From Parvularcula marina (GTDB lineage: Bacteria; Pseudomonadota; Alphaproteobacteria; Caulobacterales; Parvularculaceae), in NCBI RefSeq assembly GCF_003399445.1, contig NZ_QUQO01000001.1, positions 2,105,001-2,169,000 of the forward strand: 64,000 nt of DNA. Reading direction: 5' to 3'. The translations under genes and the position numbers were made by a program. The notes beneath the pieces were generated by a model. That model was not told where the DNA came from. It saw only the letters and a list, made by a program, of their open reading frames with translations, and ran no database searches. Of this stretch, positions 42,010 to 51,107 are shown one piece after another (the first letter of the stretch is position 1; every line of letters starts with the position of its first letter).

Positions 42010-43520
42010 AGGCCGATGCCGAACAGCCCGTCATGACGGGCCCTGCCTATTCGCTCCGCCTGACCCTGATCGTCGTGACGATCTTCGGGGTACTGAGCGC
42101 GCTGGTGCGGCGTATCGCGGGCGATTATCTTTCCATGGATGACGCCAAGACCAATGTATTCACGCAGGTCTGGCAATGGGGGTACCAGCCGAACAACCCG
42201 CCCCTCTTTGAATGGCTGATCAAGATCCTGCACCATCTGACGACAGGGGATCTGTGGAGCTTCCTTCTCGTCAAATATCTCGCGCTGATCGTGGCCGCCG
42301 GATTCATCCATGCTGCGGTGCGCACCTATGCGGGCCAGCGCGTAGCCTTCGGCACGGCGATCGGCATGGTGCTCCTCTATCAGGTCGGCTGGAACTTTCA
42401 TCAGGCCTTCACCCATTCGGCACTGTTGCTGCCGGCGGTCTCGGCCTTGATCTGGGCGGGGCTCATGTCCTTCCGCCAGCCCAGCTATTTTCACATGTTC
42501 GTCCTTGGCCTGACGGTCGGTATCTCGCTCCTGACAAAATATAATTCGGGCCTGTTCGTGGCGGGCTACCTTCTGGCGAGCCTTGCCAATCCGCGAATCC
42601 GTACGGTGATCCTCGCCCGGCGGTTCATCATCGCGCCGCTCGTGACGGCGGCGATCATCCTGCCCCATGCGATATGGTTCCTTGCGCAGTCGTCCGCCTA
42701 TAAGGAGACGCTGGAGACGACCATGGGGCTGGAAGGCGCCTATTGGGATCGGCTGGGTGAAGGGCTCCTGTCGCTGATCGTGGCGACCATTTCTTTTTAT
42801 GTCCCTTGGGCGTTCCTCATTGCGCCGCTGGCAAAGGGCAAGGGCCTTGTCTGGTTCTCAGAAGAGCGCCTTCTGATCCGCTCGACCGTGCTCTCGCTTC
42901 TCATCATGGTCGCCGCCGTCGTTCTGTTCGGCATGGGCAATGTGTCAGAGCGCTATCTGATACCGGTCCTCCTGCCTGCTTATGTCGGGGTGACCAGCGT
43001 CGTCCTGCGCGCGCAGAAAAGCCTGCGGCCTTGGGTGACGCTTTGTGTTGCCATTGCCATCCTCGTCACGGTGATCCGTGTGGTGACCTATCTCTTCCCC
43101 GGTCCGCCCTTCTGTAACGACTGCCGAGAGTACATTCCCTATGCCGCGCTCGAAGAGCCGATCCGCGCTGTCGCGCCGGAGGGTAGCGTGCTGATCGTGC
43201 GCGAGGAGAATACCGGCGGCAATCTCGTTGAGATGTTCCCGGCCTCGCCCGTCCGGGTCCTGACCTCCTTCAATCTGATCAACCCGATCAAGGAGAAGGG
43301 GCTTTCCTGTTTCTATATCTGGTCGGAGGATATGGTCGGCGGGGTGGCCGTGCCGCCACCGCTCGATTATGTCTATGACGATCCGCGCACGGTTTATGTT
43401 GAGGCGCCGTGGCGTCACATGCTCAAGCCCGAAGGCTTCCGCAAAACCGTCTGGGGCATCACCCCGATCGATAAACCTTCTCTTTACGAACTGTTTTGTT
43501 CGCCAACGGAACGTGGTTAA
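42006..43520 (+). CDS. GT39-type membrane glycosyltransferase
   Basis: 504 residues with about ten membrane helices. The first luminal loop has the acidic pair (YLSMDDAKTNVFTQ), then NPPLFEWLIKILHHLTTGD, the PMT/ArnT-like pattern of dolichyl- or polyprenyl-phosphate sugar transferases (PF13231 type). The second half holds a periplasmic part with a Cys pair (PPFCNDCREY). It would add a sugar from a polyprenyl-phosphate donor to lipid A, protein or another envelope acceptor. Translationally coupled to the M48 lipoprotein. Acceptor unknown. Confidence 0.88.
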   Translation: MKADAEQPVMTGPAYSLRLTLIVVTIFGVLSALVRRIAGDYLSMDDAKTNVFTQVWQWGYQPNNPPLFEWLIKILHHLTTGDLWSFLLVKYLALIVAAGFIHAAVRTYAGQRVAFGTAIGMVLLYQVGWNFHQAFTHSALLLPAVSALIWAGLMSFRQPSYFHMFVLGLTVGISLLTKYNSGLFVAGYLLASLANPRIRTVILARRFIIAPLVTAAIILPHAIWFLAQSSAYKETLETTMGLEGAYWDRLGEGLLSLIVATISFYVPWAFLIAPLAKGKGLVWFSEERLLIRSTVLSLLIMVAAVVLFGMGNVSERYLIPVLLPAYVGVTSVVLRAQKSLRPWVTLCVAIAILVTVIRVVTYLFPGPPFCNDCREYIPYAALEEPIRAVAPEGSVLIVREENTGGNLVEMFPASPVRVLTSFNLINPIKEKGLSCFYIWSEDMVGGVAVPPPLDYVYDDPRTVYVEAPWRHMLKPEGFRKTVWGITPIDKPSLYELFCSPTERG

Positions 43521-43649
43521 CCAGCAGTCAATCCGAAGTAAAGAATCTCATAAATCGTCCTTTACCTGATCTTCATTGCAAGATGGTCATTTCGTGACAG
43601 GGTTAATCGGCAGGGTGCCGAATAAACCTTCTGGTAGGGAAGATAAAAA

Positions 43650-43937
43650 ATGTCTGTTGAGTTCGATCATGGCGTTCTGGACAATGCCGAGAAGCTCTAC
43701 ACCGCCGAAGATATGTACCGTCTCGGCATCGAAGCTTCGACTCCGGGTGAGGGGGAAGACCCCGATCTCATCACGGCCCATAAATGGTTCAACCTTGCGG
43801 CCTCGCGCGGTAATGAATTGGCCCGCGAATATCGCGCCCAACTCACGCTGGAGATGGATTCCCGCGAGATCGCCGAAGCCCAGCGCCTGGCGCGCAAGTG
43901 GATGGCTGATAACCGGACCCTGATTTCCCCCCTCTGA
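43650..43937 (+). CDS. Small Sel1-like repeat protein
   Basis: 95 residues holding one or two Sel1-type units (AEDMYRLGIEASTPGEGED, then TAHKWFNLAASRGNELAREY). A helical ending (EIAEAQRLARKWMADN) follows. No signal peptide, so it is cytoplasmic. Sel1 repeats bind other proteins; the partner is unknown. AGGGAAGA lies upstream of ATG 43650. Expressed separately between GT39 and the DUF885 gene. Confidence 0.85.
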   Translation: MSVEFDHGVLDNAEKLYTAEDMYRLGIEASTPGEGEDPDLITAHKWFNLAASRGNELAREYRAQLTLEMDSREIAEAQRLARKWMADNRTLISPL

Positions 43938-44008
43938 TCACCCTCATTCTGGCCAAAGCGCGCCCCGCCCCCTAAACCATCGGCAAAAACCCGGTGAAGG
44001 AGGGGCAA

Positions 44009-45817
44009 ATGAAGCGCTTTGTGGGATGCCTTTTGGGGCTTGGCCTTGCGGCCTGCGCGAGTGATGGAACCTCGGACCAGACGGTCTGGACGCCCGTAGA
44101 CGAGAGTGTCGTCGGCGCGGCCACGTCAAAAACCGGCCATCCGCAACTTACCTCTGTCATTGATGATCACTGGGCGCTGATGATGCGCGAAAGCCCGACT
44201 TTCGCGACCAGTCTGGGCGTGCGCGATTATGACGACCGTCTCAGCGACCCATCGCTTGAGGCCTATGCCGAAGGCATTTCGGCCCGCCGCACCCTTCTTG
44301 CCCGCCTGAAAAAAATCGACCGAAGCGATCTCACCGAAGACGAGGCGCTGAATCGCCAGCTCCTGATGCTCGAACTCGAAAACGAGATCGAGGCGTCAAA
44401 ATATGGCGGCCGGTACATGATCATGACCAATCGGGGAGGTCCGCATCTCGACCTGACGGGGCTGCCTGATTACCTGCCGTTCCGCAGCGAGGCGGATTAC
44501 GAATCTTATCTCACCCGCCTGACCCTGATGCCCGAATATCTCGAGAAATCGACGGACCGGCTGCGGTCAGGGCTTGAGGCCGGATGGGTCCAGCCCTGCG
44601 CGCCGATGGCGGGTTACGAGGACTCGATTAATATCCACATCGTGATCGACCCCGCCGACAGCACCTTTATGCGGCCTTTCGATAACAAGCCTGCCTCGAT
44701 TGACGAGGCTCGCTTCGCCGCGATGCGCGTTGATGCGGCCCGCACGATCCGCGATCAGATCGTCCCGGCCTTCCGTGAATTCGAAGCCTTTTATAACCTC
44801 GAATACCAGCCCGCCTGCCGGGAGGATGTCGGCACTATCTCCATGCCGGGCGGCAAGGAATATTATGAATACCGTGTGCGTCTCTTCACGACGCTCGATC
44901 TGACTCCGGAAGATGTCCACCAGACCGGCCTTGCCGAGGTCGCGCGCATCCGCGCCGAGATGGAAGAGATTGCGAAAGGCGAGGGCTTTGAATCCCTCTC
45001 GGCTTTCCAAACTTATCTTCGGTCGAACCCGGATTTCTATCCGAAAACGGCAGAAGAGCGCCTTGAGCGTGCGGCCTGGATTTCGAAGAAAATGGACGGC
45101 CAGCTGGTGAAGCTCTTCACCAAGATCCCGCGCATGCCTTATGATATCAAGGAAATCCCCCTCGATATCGCGGAAAAGACGACCACGGCCTATTACTTCC
45201 CGCCTGCGGGCGATGGCAGCCGAGCAGGCTCCTATTATGTGAATACGACCCTGCTCGACACGCGGCCGCTGCATGAACTTGAGGCGCTGACCCTGCATGA
45301 GGCGGTACCGGGTCACCACTTCCAGATCGCGTTGGCGCAGGAACTCGATATGCCGGCCTTCCGCCGGTTTGGCGGCTTCACCGCCTTTGTTGAGGGCTGG
45401 GGGTTATACTCCGAGCGCCTCGGTATGGAAGTCGGTTTCTATGAAACACCCTATACGGACTTTGGGCGCCTTTCCTATGAGATGTGGCGCGCCACGCGCC
45501 TCGTTGTCGATACAGGCATGCATTACAAAGGTTGGTCGCGCCAGCGAGCAATCGACTATATGCTCGATAATTCAGGGCTTTCCCGGAACAATGTGACGAC
45601 TGAGGTCGATCGCTACATCACCTGGCCGGGTCAGGCGCTCGCGTATAAGACAGGCGAGCTGAAGATCCGTGAGCTGAGGGCGCGTGCCGAAGCAGAGCTC
45701 GGCAAGGATTTTGATGTCCGGCTCTTCCACGATGCTGTGCTAGAGGCGGGCGCCGTGCCGCTTTCGGTCCTCGAAGAGCGCATCGAGAAATGGATCGCCG
45801 GGCAGAAAGCTGGGTGA
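44009..45817 (+). CDS. DUF885 family lipoprotein (predicted metallopeptidase)
   Basis: 602 residues from ATG 44009 (GGAGGGG four bases upstream). Lipobox LGLGLAAC. DUF885 is recognised by MRESPTFATSLGVRDYDD, PGGKEYYEYRVRLFTT and the zinc-binding LHEAVPGHHFQIAL. The last is the HExxPGHH signature of this peptidase-like family. Likely an extracytoplasmic metallopeptidase; the substrate is unknown. The upstream in-frame ATG at 43994 lacks the ribosome site. Confidence 0.9.
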   Translation: MKRFVGCLLGLGLAACASDGTSDQTVWTPVDESVVGAATSKTGHPQLTSVIDDHWALMMRESPTFATSLGVRDYDDRLSDPSLEAYAEGISARRTLLARLKKIDRSDLTEDEALNRQLLMLELENEIEASKYGGRYMIMTNRGGPHLDLTGLPDYLPFRSEADYESYLTRLTLMPEYLEKSTDRLRSGLEAGWVQPCAPMAGYEDSINIHIVIDPADSTFMRPFDNKPASIDEARFAAMRVDAARTIRDQIVPAFREFEAFYNLEYQPACREDVGTISMPGGKEYYEYRVRLFTTLDLTPEDVHQTGLAEVARIRAEMEEIAKGEGFESLSAFQTYLRSNPDFYPKTAEERLERAAWISKKMDGQLVKLFTKIPRMPYDIKEIPLDIAEKTTTAYYFPPAGDGSRAGSYYVNTTLLDTRPLHELEALTLHEAVPGHHFQIALAQELDMPAFRRFGGFTAFVEGWGLYSERLGMEVGFYETPYTDFGRLSYEMWRATRLVVDTGMHYKGWSRQRAIDYMLDNSGLSRNNVTTEVDRYITWPGQALAYKTGELKIRELRARAEAELGKDFDVRLFHDAVLEAGAVPLSVLEERIEKWIAGQKAG

Positions 45818-45852
45818 GCCTGCGGCGGCTGTTAAAACGGGCGCAAACTTCG

Positions 45853-45903
45853 CCTCACCCTTAGGGAGAAGTCGAAGGTCAGTTTGCTGATCTTCGGGTG
45901 AGG
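45853..45903. repeat. Long imperfect palindrome between convergent genes
   Basis: Outer arms CCTCACCC (45853-45860) and GGGTGAGG (45896-45903) flank an inner stem GAAGGTCAG (45874-45882) / CTGATCTTC (45887-45895), with one mismatch and loop TTTG. The outer arms have a 13-base bulge on the left side. It looks like a dispersed palindromic repeat or strong transcript end after the DUF885 gene. Confidence 0.6.
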
Positions 45904-45931
45904 GGCTGTCATTTCACACGGTTCCCACCAC

Positions 45932-46056
45932 CCGCTCATCCCCGCGAAAGCGGGGATCTGCCTCTGAGGTCCCGCTCTCTCATCTCTGAAGAGTACAAAG
46001 ATGAAGCCAACCTTCGTTATGTATGAACAGATGCCCGCCTGCGCGGGCATGAGCGG
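45932..46056. repeat. REP doublet, family B (head-to-head inverted copies)
   Basis: Copy 1 (45932-45960) begins CCGCTCATC and ends GGATCTG: an 8-bp stem ATCCCCGC/GCGGGGAT (45938-45945 / 45950-45957) with loop GAAA. Copy 2 (46028-46056) is the inverse orientation of the same unit: on the minus strand CCGCTCATG to GCATCTG, with stem ATGCCCGC/GCGGGCAT. The C-G to G-C change in the stem is compensatory, and CCGCTCAT and ATCTG flanks are identical. The copies are 67 bp apart between convergent genes, like a BIME/REPIN. Confidence 0.85.
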
Positions 46057-46103
46057 AGGGATAGAGATCGTGTGATCGGAGGATGGCCTTGAGGAAGCGG
46101 CGC

Positions 46104-46715
46104 CTACCGCCTTCGCTCGAACCGCTCCGCGCCGTCTTCGCTGACATAGCCGTCAAGGAACTCATCATGCGGCATGACGGGGAAGCGCTCCATCTTCTGG
46201 GCGGCATAACCGAACCCGATGGCAAGAACCTCACCTTCGGCACGCAGTTTCATCAGCGTGCGGTCATAATAGCCGCCGCCCATGCCTAGACGCGCACCAT
46301 CACGGCGGACACCGAGCACCGGCACGGCGATAATCTCAGGGGCTGCCTCTGGTGCGCTCTCGGGCGGGATCGGGATGCCGTAGCGGCCCTTGATGAGCGG
46401 CGTATCCATGCGGAACTGTCGGAAGATAAGCGGCGCATTCTCCTCAACCGCCACCGGCAGGAGGACTTCGTGACCGGCCGCCAGAAGATCCGCATTCAGA
46501 TAGGCTGTGTCGAGTTCGTCTCCGACCGGACAATAAAGCGCGATGCGCAGCGGCGTCTGCGGGATGAAATCTTCGATGAAATGATGGGCGGCCTTCATCG
46601 CGGCGCTGCCGCCATCCGCGGCGGCAGCCTCGGCCCGTGCGGCTTTTGCGCGTTTCCGGAACGCAGCTTTCCAATCGAGATCGGGAAGAGGGGGCGGTGT
46701 CGCACCATTCTGCAT
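46104..46715 (-). CDS. fau: 5-formyltetrahydrofolate cyclo-ligase
   Basis: 203 residues of the 5-FTHF cyclo-ligase fold. ATP-binding basic block FRKRAKAARAE, central DELDTAYLNADLLAAGHEV and the C-terminal signature RLGMGGGYYDRTL. It converts 5-formyl-THF to methenyl-THF. Downstream of zapA and the 6S RNA region on the same strand, the common proteobacterial order zapA-ssrS-fau (ygfA). Confidence 0.94.
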   Translation of the reverse strand: MQNGATPPPLPDLDWKAAFRKRAKAARAEAAAADGGSAAMKAAHHFIEDFIPQTPLRIALYCPVGDELDTAYLNADLLAAGHEVLLPVAVEENAPLIFRQFRMDTPLIKGRYGIPIPPESAPEAAPEIIAVPVLGVRRDGARLGMGGGYYDRTLMKLRAEGEVLAIGFGYAAQKMERFPVMPHDEFLDGYVSEDGAERFERRR

Positions 46716-46744
46716 GAAGAGCGCCGCTTCCTTTCGCGGAGTGA

Positions 46745-46925
46745 ACTAAAGTGCCGCACCGGCCGTTGGACATTTTTGTCGCCCTGGACCCGAAGGACCA
46801 GGTGGGCGCCGCGTGATAAGGGCCACGACCCTAGTCAGAGACAGCTCCCGAACATGAATTTAAGGCCCCGGGGACGTAAGTCCTGACGAACCGGGCAGCG
46901 ACCTCCAAGGTAGAGAGGCGCGCGG
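46745..46925 (-). ncRNA. ssrS: 6S RNA (candidate, boundaries approximate)
   Basis: The 216-bp gap between zapA and fau lacks a coding frame and holds a GC-rich, hairpin-forming sequence on the zapA strand. Examples are GGAC/GTCC around TTAC, and CCTGG..CC/GG..CCAGG around TTCG (near 46780-46800). Alphaproteobacterial 6S RNA is encoded in exactly this position and orientation. Identification rests on synteny and structure potential; I could not fold it or run a covariance model, so ends are approximate. Confidence 0.65.
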
Positions 46926-46931
46926 GCCTGT

Positions 46932-47249
46932 TCAAGCGTCAGCTGCGTCAGCCTTACCAGAAAGTCTGGCCGCGCAGGCTTCGATCCGGCTAGCGGCGCG
47001 CTCGAGATCCTGCGCGAGGGCGGCATGAGCTAGTGCGGTTTCGGTGCCCTGAGCTTCGAAATATTCTTCACAGACCGTCAGCCCCGCGAGCAGCAAAAGG
47101 CGGGCTTCGGCGATATGGCCATGCTCTTCGGCCAGCCGGTCGACATGCGAGTTGAAATGCGCGGCGAGTTGGCGAAGCCGGTCTTCCTGGCCGTCACTGA
47201 CTTTCAGCGAATAGCCTTGCCCGTTCACATTGATCCGGACCTCCGCCAT
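46932..47249 (-). CDS. zapA: Cell division protein ZapA
   Basis: 105 residues. N-terminal beta-strand domain (VRINVNGQGYSLKV, then EDRLRQLAAHFNSHVDRLAEE), then a helix for the tetramer coiled coil. ZapA bundles FtsZ filaments at the division site. It starts 1 bp after the stop of a small upstream gene and precedes the 6S RNA region. Confidence 0.93.
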   Translation of the reverse strand: MAEVRINVNGQGYSLKVSDGQEDRLRQLAAHFNSHVDRLAEEHGHIAEARLLLLAGLTVCEEYFEAQGTETALAHAALAQDLERAASRIEACAARLSGKADAADA

Positions 47250-47250
47250 G

Positions 47251-47523
47251 TCACGATGCCTCTTTTTTCTGTGAGTCTTTCGATGCGTCCTGCCCCAGGG
47301 CAGCCGTTAAGTCGCCGATGATCCGGTCGAGCCCCTGTTCGAGCTGATTGAACTGGGCAGCCAGTCCCGGATGCTCACCTGCGCGCAGCGGGCCGATGGC
47401 ATCAAGAGCCTGTTCGAGCGACGAAATCGCTCCATCCAGCCGGGAAAAGGCCGGGCCAATTGGGGGCGGATGCGCCATATATGAGAGCGTTGCGCGGATT
47501 TCTTGCCATGTCGAGTCGGACAC
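47251..47523 (-). CDS. Small helical protein upstream of zapA
   Basis: 90 residues from GTG 47523 (75 from ATG 47478, equally possible). Two amphipathic stretches (FSRLDGAISSLEQALDAIG and QFNQLEQGLDRIIGDLTAAL) suggest a short coiled coil. No named family assigned with certainty; alphaproteobacteria often have a small DUF4164-like gene here. It is probably co-transcribed with zapA (stop adjacent to zapA start). Confidence 0.7.
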   Translation of the reverse strand: MSDSTWQEIRATLSYMAHPPPIGPAFSRLDGAISSLEQALDAIGPLRAGEHPGLAAQFNQLEQGLDRIIGDLTAALGQDASKDSQKKEAS

Positions 47524-47667
47524 GCAGAGGGTGAGTGCTTCTAGAACACCTCTCCGCAGATTGAGAACTCCTCGCCCTTATCACTTGTCTCAGAGCCTTG
47601 ATCTTGCGGGGGCTCCGGTGCATTCACCGCGCATCTTCATTCTAATTCCAGCACTGGCAGGCCCACT

Positions 47668-49659
47668 TTGACCGCTTCACTCGATCAGGACCTTACCCGC
47701 CGCATGGCTTCGGCCATTTCCGTCCTTTCCATGGACGCCGTTGAGAAGGCGCAATCGGGGCACCCCGGCATGCCGATGGGCATGGCGGATGTCGCAACGG
47801 TGCTCTTCACCCGGCACCTGAATTTCGATGCCAGCACGCCAGACTGGGCCGACCGCGACCGGTTCGTCCTCTCCGCCGGTCACGGCTCGATGCTGATCTA
47901 CTCCCTCCTGCACCTCTTGGGCTATGATGGCGTGACGATGGAGGAGCTGAAGAACTTCCGTCAGCTGGGTGCAAAGACCGCCGGGCACCCTGAATATGGC
48001 CATCTGCCGGGGATCGAGACGACGACCGGCCCGCTGGGTCAGGGGATTTCGAATGCGGTCGGCATGGCGTTGGCCGAGGCCCATCTTGCCGCCCGTTTCG
48101 GCGACGATCTCGTCAACCACTATACTTATGTGATCGCCGGGGATGGCTGCCTGATGGAAGGCATCAGCCAGGAGGCTATCGGTCTTGCCGGTCACCTGAA
48201 ACTCGGCAAGCTGATTGTTCTGTGGGATGACAATGGCATCACCATTGACGGCAAGGTGTCGATGTCAGACTCGACGGATCAGCGCGCGCGGTTCGAGGCG
48301 TCGGGCTGGAAGACGCTGGCCTGTGATGGTCATGATGCGGCAGATATCGACCGTGCTCTGACCGAAGCCAAAGGTTCTGACCGCCCGGTCCTGATCGCTT
48401 GCAAGACGACGATCGGTCACCGCGCCCCGACCAAGGCGGGCACAGCCAAGGCGCATGGCGCGCCGCTCGGCGCAGATGAAATCGCCGCCGTGCGTGAAGC
48501 TTTGGGCTGGGAGCTGCCGCCATTCGAGCTGCCGGATGATCTTCTCGCTTCATGGCGCGAAGCCGGCAGCCGCGGTGCGGACGCCCGCATCGCCTGGGAA
48601 GCTCGCCTGTCTGGCAGTGCGCATAAGGATGAATTCTACACCTCGATGGCGGCTGATGCGGCACCGGCGATTGAGGCGCTTGGCAAATATGCAGCTGAGC
48701 TCGCCGAAGACGGCAAGCCGACTGCGACCCGCAAGGCGTCACAAGCTGCGCTTGAGCATGTCAATGCGGCGCTTTCCTTTACTGTGGGCGGCTCGGCAGA
48801 CCTTACGGGCTCAAACAATACCAAGACATCCGACTTGGCCGTTCTCGATGCGGAGCATTATGACGGCCGCTATGTCCATTACGGCATCCGCGAGCATGGC
48901 ATGGCCGCCGCGATGAACGGCATGGCGCTGCATGGCGGGATGATCCCCTATAGCGGTGCATTCCTTGTCTTCGCTGATTACATGCGCCCGTCGATGCGGC
49001 TTGCCGCGCTGATGGAACAGCGTGTGATCTATGTGCTGACCCATGACTCGATCGGTCTGGGTGAGGATGGCCCGACCCACCAGCCGGTCGAGCATCTGGC
49101 AAGCCTTCGGGCGATCCCGAACATGGCGGTCTTCCGGCCTGCTGATGCGCTTGAAACCGCTGAGTGCTGGGCGGCGGCGCTGGCCCGGACATCGGGGCCG
49201 AGCGTTCTGGCCCTGACTCGCCAGAATATCGGCCCGGTACGGAATGAAGCGTCCGAGAACAAAAGCCTGCGCGGCGGCTATGTCCTGCGCGAGGCGGCGG
49301 GCGCCAAGATCACGATCCTTGCGACCGGCTCGGAAGTCGACATCGCGCTCGGTGCAAAGAGCATTCTTGATGCGGAAGGCATTCCGGCGCGGATTGTCTC
49401 AGTGCCTTGCCTTGATCTCTTCATGGCGCAGGACATGAACTATATCGCTGAAGTGCTCGGCAACACGCCGCGTCTCGGCATCGAGGCCGGTATCCAGCAG
49501 GGCTGGGACCGCCTCCTTGGCGCCTTCGGCCAACCCTATGACTTCCTCGGCATGCAGGGCTTTGGCGCCAGCGGGCCGTATCAGGAACTCTATGAACATT
49601 TCGGGCTGACAGCCCAGACTGCAGCGGATCGTGTCCGCTCACTGATTGAAAGGAACTGA
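47668..49659 (+). CDS. tkt: Transketolase
   Basis: 663 residues. Start blocks SMDAVEKAQSGHPGMPMGMA and LSAGHGSMLIYSLLHL, TPP motif GDGCLMEGISQEA...LGKLIVLWDDN, pyrimidine domain with the catalytic Glu in YGIREHGMAAAMNG and the C-terminal domain. It moves two-carbon units in the pentose phosphate and Calvin pathways. TTG 47668 is used because it fits the usual N-terminus and has AGG nearby; ATG 47704 would remove 12 residues. First gene of tkt-gap-pgk-fda. Confidence 0.96.
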   Translation: MTASLDQDLTRRMASAISVLSMDAVEKAQSGHPGMPMGMADVATVLFTRHLNFDASTPDWADRDRFVLSAGHGSMLIYSLLHLLGYDGVTMEELKNFRQLGAKTAGHPEYGHLPGIETTTGPLGQGISNAVGMALAEAHLAARFGDDLVNHYTYVIAGDGCLMEGISQEAIGLAGHLKLGKLIVLWDDNGITIDGKVSMSDSTDQRARFEASGWKTLACDGHDAADIDRALTEAKGSDRPVLIACKTTIGHRAPTKAGTAKAHGAPLGADEIAAVREALGWELPPFELPDDLLASWREAGSRGADARIAWEARLSGSAHKDEFYTSMAADAAPAIEALGKYAAELAEDGKPTATRKASQAALEHVNAALSFTVGGSADLTGSNNTKTSDLAVLDAEHYDGRYVHYGIREHGMAAAMNGMALHGGMIPYSGAFLVFADYMRPSMRLAALMEQRVIYVLTHDSIGLGEDGPTHQPVEHLASLRAIPNMAVFRPADALETAECWAAALARTSGPSVLALTRQNIGPVRNEASENKSLRGGYVLREAAGAKITILATGSEVDIALGAKSILDAEGIPARIVSVPCLDLFMAQDMNYIAEVLGNTPRLGIEAGIQQGWDRLLGAFGQPYDFLGMQGFGASGPYQELYEHFGLTAQTAADRVRSLIERN

Positions 49660-49661
49660 AC

Positions 49662-50669
49662 ATGACTGTCAAAGTCGGCATCAACGGATTTGGCCGGATC
49701 GGCCGCCTCGCCCTGCGCTCGATGATCGAGCATAATCGCAGTGATATCGAAGTCGTTGCGATCAATGATCTGGGCCCGGTCGAAACCAATGCCCATCTCC
49801 TGCAATATGATTCCGTGCATGGCCGTCTTGCGAATGCCGTGTCGACCGGCGAGGGCGAGCTGTCCGTGGACGGCAAACCTATCAAGGTCTTTGCCGAGCG
49901 TGACCCGAAGGCCCTGCCCTGGGGCGATCTTGGTGTCGATATCGTCATGGAATGCACCGGCATTTTCACCGACCGTGAGAAAGCGGCGATGCACCTTGAA
50001 GGCGGCGCCAAGCGCGTTCTGATCTCGGCCCCCGGCAAGGATGCCGACAAGACCATCGTCTTTGGTGTCAACCACGACAAGCTGACGGCAGATGACGTCA
50101 TCGTCTCCAATGCGTCGTGCACGACCAACTGTCTCTCGCCGGTGGCAAAGGTCCTCAATGACACGATCGGCATCGACAAGGGGATCATGACGACGATCCA
50201 CTCCTATACGGGCGACCAGCCGACGCTCGATACGATGCACAAGGATCTCTACCGCGCCCGTGCCGCGGCGATGAGCATGATCCCGACCTCGACGGGTGCA
50301 GCGAAGGCCGTTGGCCTCGTTCTGCCGGAACTCAATGGCAAGCTCGACGGTTTCTCGCTCCGCGTGCCGACCCCGAATGTCTCTGTCGTCGATCTCAAAT
50401 TCGTGGCCGAACGGGTAACGACAGCCGATGAAATCAACGCCGCGATCAAGGAAGCCGCGGACGGCCCACTCAAGGGTGTCCTTGGCTATACGCTCGCGAA
50501 GAACGTCTCGACCGACTTCAACCATGATCCGCACTCCTCCATTTTCCATATGGATCAGACCAAGGTCATGGACGGCAATTTCGTGTCGGTTCTTTCCTGG
50601 TACGACAATGAATGGGGTTTCTCGACCCGCATGTCGGACACGGCAATCGCCATGGCGAAGTTCCTCTAA
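49662..50669 (+). CDS. gap: Glyceraldehyde-3-phosphate dehydrogenase, type I
   Basis: 335 residues. Rossmann NAD site VGINGFGRIGRLALR, catalytic Cys153 in SNASCTTNCLSP, and the later WYDNEWGFSTRM. It oxidises glyceraldehyde-3-phosphate to 1,3-bisphosphoglycerate. Two bases after the tkt stop; AAGGA upstream of the ATG. Part of the central carbon cluster, immediately upstream of a small lipoprotein gene. Confidence 0.97.
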   Translation: MTVKVGINGFGRIGRLALRSMIEHNRSDIEVVAINDLGPVETNAHLLQYDSVHGRLANAVSTGEGELSVDGKPIKVFAERDPKALPWGDLGVDIVMECTGIFTDREKAAMHLEGGAKRVLISAPGKDADKTIVFGVNHDKLTADDVIVSNASCTTNCLSPVAKVLNDTIGIDKGIMTTIHSYTGDQPTLDTMHKDLYRARAAAMSMIPTSTGAAKAVGLVLPELNGKLDGFSLRVPTPNVSVVDLKFVAERVTTADEINAAIKEAADGPLKGVLGYTLAKNVSTDFNHDPHSSIFHMDQTKVMDGNFVSVLSWYDNEWGFSTRMSDTAIAMAKFL

Positions 50670-50683
50670 GCGGAGCCGAGACC

Positions 50684-51106
50684 ATGATGCGCAAGGCATT
50701 TCCCGGCCTCCTTTTTCTCCTCGCGGCCTGCGGCGGCGGGGAGGAAGGAGCAGAAAAGGAAGCCCCCGAGGCTTCTGCGCCGCAAAGCGTTGCGGCCTAC
50801 CCCTTCGAAGGGCTCTGGGCCAATTCGTTCACGGATTGCTCTTTAAAGCCGGGCAGTGCCGAAGAAGCCCCCATCCTGATCACATCCAATCGGATGGTTG
50901 GCTATGAGAATGAATGCGATGTGACGGATGTGACAGTGATCGATGAAGCCGCGGGCCGGTATGAGCTGACCCGTTCCTGCATGGCGGAAGGCGAGTCTTA
51001 CGAAGAAGTGGCGAGCCTGAGGATCAGTGGCGATACGCTGATGTTCCAGTCCAGTGGCGGCAGCGTCACCTGGCTGCGCTGTCCGGCCACGGAGGAAGAC
51101 GGCTAA
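50684..51106 (+). CDS. Small lipoprotein of unknown function
   Basis: 140 residues from ATG 50684. Lipobox LLFLLAAC followed by GGGEEGAEKE. The mature domain has FEGLWANSFTDCSLK, four Cys in all (DCS, ECD, SCM, RCP) and an all-beta look, like small lipocalin- or META-type envelope proteins; no family match is certain. It lies in the middle of the glycolytic operon between gap and a methyltransferase gene, 1 bp before the latter. Confidence 0.82.
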   Translation: MMRKAFPGLLFLLAACGGGEEGAEKEAPEASAPQSVAAYPFEGLWANSFTDCSLKPGSAEEAPILITSNRMVGYENECDVTDVTVIDEAAGRYELTRSCMAEGESYEEVASLRISGDTLMFQSSGGSVTWLRCPATEEDG

Positions 51107-51107
51107 G

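Noticed and set aside
43517-43531. CtrA-like site TTAA-N7-TCAA
   Set aside because: One of the eight defining bases is wrong, it overlaps a stop codon, and such near-matches are expected by chance.
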